The notes under the pieces were generated by a model. That model was given only the letters and a program-made list of their open reading frames with translations. It did no database searches and was not told where the DNA came from. A DNA stretch of 5,282 nucleotides from Chromatiales bacterium. GTDB lineage: Bacteria > Pseudomonadota > Gammaproteobacteria > UBA6429 > Thiohalophilaceae. The position numbers and the translations under genes were made by a program. Of this stretch, positions 1 through 5,282 are shown piece after piece (within the stretch, counting starts at the first letter, position 1; every line of letters starts with the position of its first letter). The stretch lies in the NCBI GenBank assembly GCA_027001895.1, contig JALTLP010000146.1, positions 1 to 5,282 of the forward strand. The letters are read 5' to 3'.

Positions 1-108
1 CGGCCAGTCGATATATTCGATCTGTTTTTACATGGTACACCGTGGATTTTATTCAGTCTTAAAGTGTTTACATTATTTATAAACAAGCAGGAAGATGAGC
101 AGCAATAA
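1..108 (+). CDS. C-terminal end of an unrecognised membrane-type protein (partial)
   Basis: The first reading frame is open from the left edge to a TAA at 106-108 and gives 35 residues. The visible part contains a hydrophobic, aromatic stretch (WILFSLKVFTLFI, about residues 15-27) followed by a short polar tail rich in Glu, Asp, Gln and Lys. This is what the last transmembrane helix and cytoplasmic tail of an inner-membrane protein would look like. The start lies outside the window, so family and function cannot be assigned. Its last 14 bases overlap the start of the next gene on the same strand. That tight overlap supports it being a real coding end and places it in an operon with the following two genes. 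A chance open frame of this length is possible but less likely given the overlap. Confidence 0.55.
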   Translation, partial: RPVDIFDLFLHGTPWILFSLKVFTLFINKQEDEQQ

Positions 109-475
109 TACCAGCCTACTCTTTGTCTATAACGCCGACAGTGGAATTTTTAACACCCTGTCTGATATTGCCCATAAAATATTATCACCTGATACATATG
201 AATGTAATCTTTGTGCAATCACCCATTCGCATTTCTCAATGAGAAAACCCTGGGCGAATTTTCTTAAAACACTTAATGCCGACCTTGAATTCTTACATCG
301 TGATGAACTAATAAGCCAGTACGGCAAGCAAAATACCGCACTACCTGCTATCTTTTATAAAGATGGTAAGCAACTTCAGTTAGCCGTTTCGGCAGAACAG
401 ATTAACCAGTCTGAGAGTATGGAAGATCTGCAAAAGCTAATCCAGACGGCATTGCTAAAAAAGGGCACGGCATGA
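95..475 (+). CDS. Uncharacterised 126-residue protein with a CxxC motif
   Basis: This is a soluble protein without a signal peptide or membrane segment. A conserved-looking N-terminal strand (LLFVYNADSG, residues 8-17) is followed by helical sequence, a Cys-Asn-Leu-Cys pair (C37 and C40) and a LPAIFY strand (residues 83-88). I recall proteins with this N-terminal signature as widespread conserved hypotheticals, but know no established function. The CxxC plus a Pro before a later strand is compatible with a thioredoxin-like fold or a metal site; this is inference only. ATG 95 is the only plausible start, because an in-frame TAA lies at 80-82 and no other start codon precedes the conserved strand. 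The AGGA at 89-92 is only two bases from the ATG, too close for a normal ribosome binding site, so the start probably depends on ribosomes finishing the upstream frame. Its stop overlaps the next start (ATGA). Confidence 0.85.
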   Translation: MSSNNTSLLFVYNADSGIFNTLSDIAHKILSPDTYECNLCAITHSHFSMRKPWANFLKTLNADLEFLHRDELISQYGKQNTALPAIFYKDGKQLQLAVSAEQINQSESMEDLQKLIQTALLKKGTA

Positions 476-912
476 AAAATCACAGTTTATTCGGTTTGGC
501 GCCGGAGATTAACCCGTTTTTTTTAATTGATAAGCTACTTAATCCTTATGTCTATAGCGAAGATATCACTTTTAAAAATAAACGAATAATGGTTAGCTGG
601 ACAGCCCGTGCTGAAAAAGAAATGCAAAAACACTCTGCTCCGCTTATCGTAGAAATGCAACTTTACTTTTCCTGTGTTGTAAAAAAACGGGTATTATTTT
701 CAAGGCAGGCTCAATTCAGCACGACTGCTGTTAACGATAAGTTAAATATCGCGTTCCACCCAGTACAGGCTGCTTCCTGTGACCCGATTGAATTTGCAAA
801 AAACTTTCCTGCACAGCGCGAGTTTGATTCGGTGGCCGCAAAAAAAATGCACCCCAATGAATTAATATTAGATTTCAAAAATAACGCCTGGCATGGTGTA
901 TTTAATATTTGA
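472..912 (+). CDS. Uncharacterised 146-residue protein
   Basis: I do not recognise a named family. There is no signal peptide and no membrane helix. The middle (about residues 36-80) alternates hydrophobic and polar residues in a strand-like way (RIMVSWTARAE, LIVEMQLYFSCVVKKRVLF). The end, about residues 126-144, has a compact motif (HPNELILDF, then AWHGVF) that looks like a conserved C-terminal strand and turn. Two cysteines (C68 and C103) are far apart and not in a recognisable motif. The ATG at 472 overlaps the previous stop as ATGA, and an AAGGG at 461-465 sits six bases before it, so the start is well supported. The overlap makes it a co-translated partner of the CxxC protein, so the two may act together. 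Its stop at 910-912 is 42 bases before rluA, and no terminator hairpin is visible between them. Confidence 0.82.
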   Translation: MKNHSLFGLAPEINPFFLIDKLLNPYVYSEDITFKNKRIMVSWTARAEKEMQKHSAPLIVEMQLYFSCVVKKRVLFSRQAQFSTTAVNDKLNIAFHPVQAASCDPIEFAKNFPAQREFDSVAAKKMHPNELILDFKNNAWHGVFNI

Positions 913-920
913 ATAAAGAC

Positions 921-949
921 TTAACCCGCTAAAAAATTACCGATACAAT
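921..949 (+). promoter_or_regulatory. Candidate sigma-70 promoter of rluA
   Basis: TTAACC at 921-926 matches four of six -35 bases, and TACAAT at 944-949 matches five of six -10 bases. The spacer is exactly 17 bases. A normal start point six or seven bases after the -10 box would fall at 955-957, on the rluA start codon itself. This would make a leaderless or near-leaderless transcript. The region is AT-rich, so a chance match is possible. Confidence 0.4.
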
Positions 950-954
950 ACGGT

Positions 955-1617
955 ATGCCGACACTAACAACCCCTTACCACCCACCTGTTGAACAGCCTG
1001 AAATACTTTATCTGGACAACGATTTAATTATTGTAAACAAACCTTCCGGCCTGCTTAGTGTACCCGGACGTGGGCCGGACAAACAGGATTGCCTGGTATC
1101 CCGGATACAACAAAACTATCCCGAAGCACGCGTGGTTCATCGTCTGGATATGCCAACATCGGGTATTATTGTGTTTGCCCGTTGTTCAGAAGCACAAAGC
1201 AATATGGGCAGGTTATTCCAGCAAAGAAAAGTATATAAAGAATATATTGCTGTCGTTAATGGTGTAGTAACAAAAAAACAGGGCACGATAGACTTGCCGT
1301 TGATAACTGACTGGCCGAATCGGCCAAGGCAGAAAGTGGATCTGGAAAATGGCAAACCATCGAAAACACAGTATGAAGTAATCCGTGTAAATGAAAACGA
1401 TAATACCAGCCGGATTAAGCTGGTTCCATTAACCGGCCGTTCTCACCAGCTACGGGTACATATGCTTTCTATCGGGCATGTTATCATAGGAGACGGCCTT
1501 TATTCGGCAGAAGAACAACAAAAAAACATCCGTCTGCACCTGCATGCTGAAAAAATTGAATTTATTCACCCTTCTACCAATAAAACATTAACAGTGATTG
1601 CCAGATGCCCGTTTTAG
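955..1617 (+). CDS. rluA: RluA-type pseudouridine synthase (23S rRNA and tRNA)
   Basis: The enzyme isomerises uridine to pseudouridine. In E. coli, RluA modifies U746 of 23S rRNA and U32 of several tRNAs. The catalytic motif HRLD-MPTSG is intact at residues 62-70, with D65 matching the essential Asp64 of E. coli RluA. Other close matches are VNKPSGLLSVPGR (27-39), the LPLITDWPNRPRQKV block (about 114-128) and the GRSHQLRVHML core motif (about 161-171). The length, 220 residues, is nearly that of E. coli RluA (219), and there is no N-terminal S4 domain as found in RluC and RluD. This supports the short RluA subtype. ATG 955 is the first start after an in-frame TAA at 922-924. No Shine-Dalgarno sequence precedes it. 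The gene ends in a 4-base overlap with the convergent hydrolase gene. Confidence 0.95.
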   Translation: MPTLTTPYHPPVEQPEILYLDNDLIIVNKPSGLLSVPGRGPDKQDCLVSRIQQNYPEARVVHRLDMPTSGIIVFARCSEAQSNMGRLFQQRKVYKEYIAVVNGVVTKKQGTIDLPLITDWPNRPRQKVDLENGKPSKTQYEVIRVNENDNTSRIKLVPLTGRSHQLRVHMLSIGHVIIGDGLYSAEEQQKNIRLHLHAEKIEFIHPSTNKTLTVIARCPF

Positions 1618-2366
1618 AAATCAAATATTTTTTTATTTAGCAGGACTTTCCATATTTTTTCCCAGGTTATCCAGCCATGGCTTCCATCAATCGTTGTAAC
1701 ATGCTTGTTAGTAAGCAGGCTGGCGAGTAATTGATGAGATTTGTTATAGCGATCATTTTTTCCATAAGCCAATAACAACTGAACGGACTGTTTAGCCGAT
1801 GGTCGGGATATTTTCAGAATATGCCGCCATAACTGTATAGTTTTGTTCGTGTTATCCCTGTTAGCATCAGCCCACTGTTGTTTTTGCTGTAAGTTGCTGG
1901 TGGTTGCAAGCGCCTTTATCGCTTTAAAACTTCCAAGATAAGGAGCAATTAAAACAATTCCTTTAACCTGGTTTGGGTAGTGTTTGTCAAATTCAAGAAC
2001 ACTCAGACCACCCAGAGAGATACCCAGTAACCAGATATTGTTATAACCCAGTTTTTTTGCAGGATGAATAATTTCATTATTAATCCTGTAAGCAATATTG
2101 CCTGCAGTTATATAGGCAAGACGTGTATCGACAAGCAGTATGTCCGTGTTTTTATAATGTTCCCTGAATAAATCAACAAAGCCGTGATCAATAAAGTCTG
2201 TACCCGGACTGTTTATTCCCGGAAACATAACTAAAAGGTTTTTTGTTGGTTTATCCGCTGATATTTTTTGTATGGTAAGCGGTTCGTGACTGTTGCCATT
2301 GAAGGCACAAGCCGACAATGCCAAGGCAGTGTAAATAATCAGGAACAGATGCAGTGATTTAATCAT
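1614..2366 (-). CDS. Predicted lipoprotein alpha/beta hydrolase
   Basis: The N-terminus has a basic residue, a hydrophobic core and an LSAC lipobox ending at C20, so it should be processed by signal peptidase II and lipidated. Ala, not Asp, follows the Cys, which favours the outer membrane. The mature part looks like an alpha/beta hydrolase: an FPG oxyanion-type segment (48-50), a nucleophile elbow GISLG at 115-119 with S117, an acid candidate D205 in YGKND and H230 in DGSHGW. The order and spacing fit a complete catalytic triad, so it is probably an active esterase, lipase or related hydrolase; the substrate is unknown. The 250-residue length is normal for a single-domain member. ATG 2366 is the first start after an in-frame stop at 2379-2381 and gives a proper signal peptide, although no Shine-Dalgarno is visible. 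The stop overlaps the convergent rluA stop. Confidence 0.85.
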   Translation of the reverse strand: MIKSLHLFLIIYTALALSACAFNGNSHEPLTIQKISADKPTKNLLVMFPGINSPGTDFIDHGFVDLFREHYKNTDILLVDTRLAYITAGNIAYRINNEIIHPAKKLGYNNIWLLGISLGGLSVLEFDKHYPNQVKGIVLIAPYLGSFKAIKALATTSNLQQKQQWADANRDNTNKTIQLWRHILKISRPSAKQSVQLLLAYGKNDRYNKSHQLLASLLTNKHVTTIDGSHGWITWEKIWKVLLNKKIFDF

Positions 2367-2408
2367 GAATGCGTTATTCTAAAAGAATCACTACGATAAA
2401 TAAATCAA

Positions 2409-2414
2409 ATTATA
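2409..2414 (-). promoter_or_regulatory. Candidate -10 box of the lipoprotein hydrolase gene
   Basis: Read on the minus strand this is a perfect TATAAT, 42 bases before the ATG at 2366. No good -35 hexamer sits 16-18 bases upstream; the nearest TTGAGC is 21 bases away. The box lies inside an inverted repeat (AATCAA at 2403-2408 and TTGATT at 2420-2425), which could be an operator that compensates for the weak -35. The stretch is very AT-rich, which lowers the weight of the match. Confidence 0.35.
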
Positions 2415-2445
2415 CTTTGTTGATTAATATAATATGCTCAATATA

Positions 2446-2475
2446 CAGGCTTACAGAAATGTATAGCCTGTTTTT
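2446..2475 (+). terminator. Hairpin plus T-tract, terminator-like on the + strand
   Basis: CAGGCT-TACA at 2446-2455 pairs with TGTA (2460-2463) and AGCCTG (2465-2470) around a GAAA loop, with one bulged T at 2464. Five T residues (2471-2475) follow directly. That is a standard rho-independent arrangement for + strand transcription. It sits only two bases beyond the stop of the chemoreceptor gene, which runs the other way. On the minus strand the stem is followed by TATATT, a poor but possible U-tract, so it may work in both directions or mainly stop + strand readthrough coming from rluA. Confidence 0.6.
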
Positions 2476-2477
2476 AC

Positions 2478-4514
2478 TTATAGTTTGAAACGGGCAATAA
2501 CTTTCTGCAGTGAATCTGACAAGTTACCAACCTGCAATGCCGCAGCACTGGTATTCTGCGTATTCTTTAATGTTGACTCTGCTTCAGAACTGATTTGTAC
2601 AACACTGCGATTCATCTCATTTGCCACTGTGCTTTGCTCTTCAGCAGCGGTTGCAATTTGGGTATTCATTTCACTGATCGATGCAACTGCACGGGTAATT
2701 TCATCAATGGCCTTACTTGCACTATTGGCTTGCTCTACACTACTTTGTGCCTGTTGATGACCCTGTTCCATTGCAGTAACCGCTTCACTCGCCCCCGTTT
2801 TTAGCTTATCCAGCATGGTACGAATTTCTTCTGTCGAATCCTGGGTACGAGCCGCAAGGGTACGCACTTCATCTGCAACCACGGCAAAACCACGGCCTTG
2901 CTCACCTGCACGTGCTGCCTCAATCGCTGCATTCAATGCAAGTAAGTTGGTTTGTTCGGCAATTCCGTTAATGACGGCAACAATATTATCCACACTATTG
3001 GTGTCATCTCCCAGCCGGTAGATGGTTTGTGATGCATTTTCAATTCCATCTGCAAGTTGAGTAATACTTTTCACATTATTGGAAACCAGTTGATGCCCTT
3101 CGTTTGCAGCATTATCGGCATCGGTTGCGGCTTGTGCTGCCAAATTAGCATGTTGTGCCACTTCCTGTACGGTGGCGCTCATTTCATTCATAGCCGTTGC
3201 AACTTGCTCAGTTTCACTGCGTTGATTATCCATTCCCTGATTAGTTTGAGTGGCCGCATTAAGCAATTGCCCCGATGCCATTGTTAGTTCTTCAGCAGAC
3301 GTCGAGATCTCTTGCACAATATCATACAAATTTCTATTCATATCATTGATGGACTCCGATAGTTCCGTCAGTTCATCTTTGCCTTGAACAATCAGTTTAG
3401 TGCCGGTTAAGTCACCACTTGCAATTTGTTTTGCACGGGTTACAACACGTTGCAATGGTTCCGTAATCGCTTTTGCAATAAAGAGTGCCACAACAACACC
3501 AATAACTATGCCAAAAATTGTACCAGCCAGCATTGTCAGCTCCATAGATTTTGTTTCACCTTCAAGTAATTCAGAATCCTTACCTTCAAGTACATTCTGA
3601 TTAGTACGCATATCTTTCAAAATAGCCATAATGGCTTTTGCTTTAGGAGCTGCTTTTGTGTCTAACCAGTAATTTGCCTTATTCCAGTCTTTTGCACTGC
3701 GTTGGCTAAACATGATTGGCGGAAATTCAGAAAAATCACTACGATGCTTTTTGTATTTATCCCATTGCTGTTTTTGGGCTGAACTCATTATACCGGTCAT
3801 AGCCGATATCTGATTAAATCGGTTCGTATTCACTTTCCACTTTGTGTAAAAGTTATCACGGAACTTTGTATCCCCCGATAACAAATAGGCACGAATATTA
3901 GCCAGTCCAATCGCAAATGAACCACGGCTATCGGCCATTAATTTTAATAATTTTTTTCGCTCTGGTGTTGCTGGCTGAGTTTCTTCTTCATCAATCAATG
4001 CGGTGATGGCCTTCAAAACCAGTTTGGCATGAGGTGCCGCCTGGGTAAGCAAGGTTTTAAATGCCGGCACTTCGTCTTCTGTGTGTGTAATATCTTCCAC
4101 CTCCTGTTGTGCCTTGCGAAATGCTTCAATATGCTCTTCCATTTCCTTGAGTTTTTTAATATTTGCGGGGTTGGTCCAATTTTTTGAAAATGCACGCATT
4201 TGTGCGACAGCTGTATCAATCTCTTTCCAGCCGGCTAGACGGGATTTTTTCATCACGGCCCCTTTTTCAGGGTTATTGCCCAAAATCATATAACCACGTA
4301 GCCCGGCCAATGACAGGTTGATACCATTTTCTAATTGTGCTGCTGCCAGAACGGTAGGCACACGTAAGTTCATTAAACGTTGTTCAATCTTCGCAACTTG
4401 CTTCATACTTAAAAAATTGCTTATCGACAAGACGATCATTATCAGGATAAGTGCACCGAATCCCAGTAAAAGCTTATTTTTAACAGATAGTTTTAAATTG
4501 ATTTTGAGTCTCAT
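2478..4514 (-). CDS. Methyl-accepting chemotaxis protein (transmembrane chemoreceptor)
   Basis: This is a full-length 678-residue chemoreceptor that should signal through CheW and the kinase CheA to the flagellar motor. The order is: short cytoplasmic N-terminus; first membrane helix, about 15-36; a large periplasmic sensor, about 37-325, all helical and seemingly made of two related modules; second membrane helix, about 326-347; HAMP domain, about 348-400 (P353, GD at 367-368, KDEL at 379-382); and a long coiled-coil signalling domain to the end. The hairpin tip that contacts CheA and CheW is intact at about 520-551 (EQTNLLALNAAIEAARAGEQ, then GRGFAVVADEVR). A near-consensus methylation segment (ATAAEEQSTV) is at 621-630. 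The C-terminus ends ARFKL, without an NWETF-type CheR/CheB tether. The ligand is unknown. The ATG at 4514 has an AAGGA nine bases upstream and an in-frame stop just before it. Confidence 0.96.
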   Translation of the reverse strand: MRLKINLKLSVKNKLLLGFGALILIMIVLSISNFLSMKQVAKIEQRLMNLRVPTVLAAAQLENGINLSLAGLRGYMILGNNPEKGAVMKKSRLAGWKEIDTAVAQMRAFSKNWTNPANIKKLKEMEEHIEAFRKAQQEVEDITHTEDEVPAFKTLLTQAAPHAKLVLKAITALIDEEETQPATPERKKLLKLMADSRGSFAIGLANIRAYLLSGDTKFRDNFYTKWKVNTNRFNQISAMTGIMSSAQKQQWDKYKKHRSDFSEFPPIMFSQRSAKDWNKANYWLDTKAAPKAKAIMAILKDMRTNQNVLEGKDSELLEGETKSMELTMLAGTIFGIVIGVVVALFIAKAITEPLQRVVTRAKQIASGDLTGTKLIVQGKDELTELSESINDMNRNLYDIVQEISTSAEELTMASGQLLNAATQTNQGMDNQRSETEQVATAMNEMSATVQEVAQHANLAAQAATDADNAANEGHQLVSNNVKSITQLADGIENASQTIYRLGDDTNSVDNIVAVINGIAEQTNLLALNAAIEAARAGEQGRGFAVVADEVRTLAARTQDSTEEIRTMLDKLKTGASEAVTAMEQGHQQAQSSVEQANSASKAIDEITRAVASISEMNTQIATAAEEQSTVANEMNRSVVQISSEAESTLKNTQNTSAAALQVGNLSDSLQKVIARFKL

Positions 4515-4523
4515 AATTCCATG

Positions 4524-4528
4524 TCCTT
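4524..4528 (-). promoter_or_regulatory. Ribosome binding site of the chemoreceptor gene
   Basis: On the minus strand this reads AAGGA, nine bases before the ATG at 4514. It overlaps the in-frame TAA that rules out any longer protein. An out-of-frame ATG at 4522 lies between the site and the true start but is too close to AAGGA to compete well. Confidence 0.8.
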
Positions 4529-4599
4529 AACTAAATCATGCAGGTTAAAATGGTGCTGCAAGCCAGGAGTACTGACGGCCACCAAAATGATTAATATGG

Positions 4600-4627
4600 A
4601 TAGCGACTTCAAAACCATAAATCTTTA
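4600..4627 (-). promoter_or_regulatory. Candidate sigma-28 (FliA) flagellar promoter of the chemoreceptor gene
   Basis: On the minus strand, TAAAGATT (4627-4620) matches seven of eight bases of the flagellar -35 consensus TAAAGTTT. GTCGCTAT (4607-4600) matches five of eight bases of the -10 consensus GCCGATAA. The spacer is 12 bases, one more than the usual 11. Chemoreceptor genes are commonly in the FliA regulon, which makes the match reasonable. It would give a 5' leader of about 80 bases. Confidence 0.45.
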
Positions 4628-4642
4628 GTCTTTCCCTCGGGT

Positions 4643-4671
4643 TTTATATACGTAACACGCAAATTTTGTAA
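4643..4671 (-). promoter_or_regulatory. Alternative sigma-70-type promoter upstream of the chemoreceptor gene
   Basis: On the minus strand, TTACAA (4671-4666) and TATAAA (4648-4643) are separated by 17 bases. The -10 matches five of six consensus bases but the -35 only three of six. It lies just upstream of the sigma-28 candidate and would give a leader of about 120 bases. It could be a second, housekeeping promoter or a chance match. Confidence 0.25.
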
Positions 4672-4716
4672 GGTTGAATCAGAAATGTCGGATAAGCAGT
4701 ATCAGCTCGGCTCTTC

Positions 4717-4725
4717 TGCTATGAT
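4717..4725 (+). promoter_or_regulatory. Extended -10 promoter of dbpA
   Basis: TGC followed by TATGAT (4720-4725) is an extended -10 element matching five of six -10 bases. No -35 hexamer sits at the usual distance, which extended -10 promoters can do without. Transcription would start near 4732, leaving a leader of about 37 bases before the ATG at 4769. Confidence 0.45.
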
Positions 4726-4768
4726 GCACGCATTTTTTAGCCGTTTATTCCCTTAAAATAGAGCCCAC

Positions 4769-5282
4769 ATGTCACCAAGATCCTTTGCTTCCTTACCCCT
4801 TTCGCGTGAATTTTTAGCCAATATTGAGTCATTGGGCTACCACAGTATGACTCCTATTCAAGCAAAAAGCCTGGATCATATGCTAAACGGCAAGGATTTA
4901 CTGGCACAAGCCAAAACAGGCAGTGGAAAAACCGCCGCCTTTGTGATTGGCTTATTGGATAAGCTGCAACCACAAACTTACCAAACTCAGGCATTAATAC
5001 TTTGTCCTACACGGGAATTGGCGGAGCAAGTCAGCAATGAAGTCCGTCGTCTGGCACGTGCCATCCCTAATACCAGAATTATCAGTTTATGTGGTGGCAA
5101 ACCCATTGGCCCGCAGCTGGCATCACTGCAACACAATCCCCATATTGTGGTGGGTACCCCCGGGCGCATCCTGAAACATATACAAAAAGGCTCTTTAAAA
5201 CTGGACAGTGTAAAAACCCTGGTACTAGACGAGGCGGATCGCATGTTAGATATGGGTTTCCAGGATGACATGAAGCGCATCA
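4769..5282 (+). CDS. dbpA: DEAD-box ATP-dependent RNA helicase DbpA (5' part, runs off the window)
   Basis: The first 171 codons are visible and unbroken to the right edge. DbpA is an RNA helicase of 50S subunit assembly that, in E. coli, is directed to hairpin 92 of 23S rRNA by a C-terminal RNA-binding domain; that domain is outside the window. Visible motifs in order are the Q motif (F6 and TPIQ at 28-31), Walker A AKTGSGKT (48-55), PTRELA (80-85), GG (109-110), TPGR (130-133) and DEAD (154-157). The DbpA subtype, rather than RhlE, SrmB or DeaD, is supported by segments that closely match E. coli DbpA: QTQALILCPTRELAEQV (72-88), LCGGKPIG (107-114), SLQHNPHI (119-126) and LDEADRMLDMGF (153-164). 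ATG 4769 is the first start after an in-frame TAA at 4754-4756. The ribosome binding site is weak (GAG at 4761-4763). Confidence 0.92.
   Translation, partial: MSPRSFASLPLSREFLANIESLGYHSMTPIQAKSLDHMLNGKDLLAQAKTGSGKTAAFVIGLLDKLQPQTYQTQALILCPTRELAEQVSNEVRRLARAIPNTRIISLCGGKPIGPQLASLQHNPHIVVGTPGRILKHIQKGSLKLDSVKTLVLDEADRMLDMGFQDDMKRI

Noticed and set aside
127..327. 66-codon minus-strand open frame opposite the CxxC protein
   Set aside because: It is contained in a well-supported operon gene and has no start signal or recognisable sequence of its own.
1058..1355. Open frames in other frames within rluA, both strands
   Set aside because: The rluA frame contains all the family motifs here, so these are overlaps by chance.
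1618..1640. T-rich run just after the rluA stop as a terminator
   Set aside because: There is a run of seven T residues, but no stable stem precedes it; only a weak five-base pairing with a very long loop could be drawn.
2384..2425. FNR-type site (TTGAT-N4-ATCAA) near the hydrolase promoter
   Set aside because: The half sites are in the opposite orientation (AATCAA then TTGATT) with an 11-base gap, and no second half site lies at the FNR spacing.
2485..3600. Several + strand open frames of 66-90 codons opposite the chemoreceptor
   Set aside because: They are shadows of the repetitive Ala/Glu/Gln-rich coiled-coil coding sequence, with low-complexity, Cys- and Ser-rich translations and no supporting start signals.
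4634..4641. CCCTCGGG palindrome-like stretch in the divergent spacer
   Set aside because: The two arms are only three bases each around two bases, too short to form a hairpin or a credible operator.
4987..5280. 97-codon open frame on the minus strand
   Set aside because: It lies wholly inside dbpA, which shows the full set of helicase motifs on the + strand; the antisense frame has no recognisable domain.
1..5282. Mobile element, CRISPR, defence or toxin-antitoxin system
   Set aside because: No inverted terminal repeats, transposase, direct repeat array, small paired toxin genes or nuclease motifs were seen; the gene set is housekeeping, envelope and chemotaxis.

Overview
The window looks like ordinary chromosome from an AT-rich gammaproteobacterium. 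Two genes are close to their enterobacterial namesakes: an rRNA/tRNA pseudouridine synthase of the short RluA type and a DEAD-box helicase of the DbpA type. A flagellar-style chemoreceptor suggests a motile cell. I see no insertion sequence, integrase, tRNA, CRISPR array or defence-type gene, and nothing that marks the region as recently acquired. The species cannot be named from this sequence alone.

Left part (1-1617, + strand): the last 35 codons of an unrecognised membrane-type protein overlap a 126-residue uncharacterised protein by 14 bases. That protein overlaps a second uncharacterised protein of 146 residues by an ATGA junction. The three reading frames look like one translationally coupled operon whose promoter lies outside the window. 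rluA follows after 42 bases. It has no visible ribosome binding site, but a plausible promoter is placed so that transcription would start at or next to its ATG.

Middle (1614-4514, - strand): a predicted outer-membrane lipoprotein with an alpha/beta-hydrolase fold and an intact Ser-Asp-His triad converges on rluA, and the stop codons overlap by 4 bases. Behind it is a full-length 678-residue methyl-accepting chemotaxis protein. Its periplasmic sensor appears to be built from two copies of one helical module. Between these two genes lies a hairpin followed by five T residues on the + strand, an orientation that does not suit the chemoreceptor gene.

Right part (4515-5282): a 254-base divergent spacer separates the chemoreceptor gene from the 5' part of dbpA, which runs off the window. 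The spacer carries a good Shine-Dalgarno site, a sigma-28-like flagellar promoter candidate and a sigma-70 candidate for the chemoreceptor, and an extended -10 promoter for dbpA.

Functionally, rluA and dbpA both act on ribosomal RNA (modification and 50S assembly). The chemoreceptor and the lipoprotein are surface or envelope functions without an obvious link to them. I found no convincing new multi-gene system. The most useful leads are the coupled pair of uncharacterised proteins, the duplicated sensor module, and the unusual start and end arrangements of rluA.
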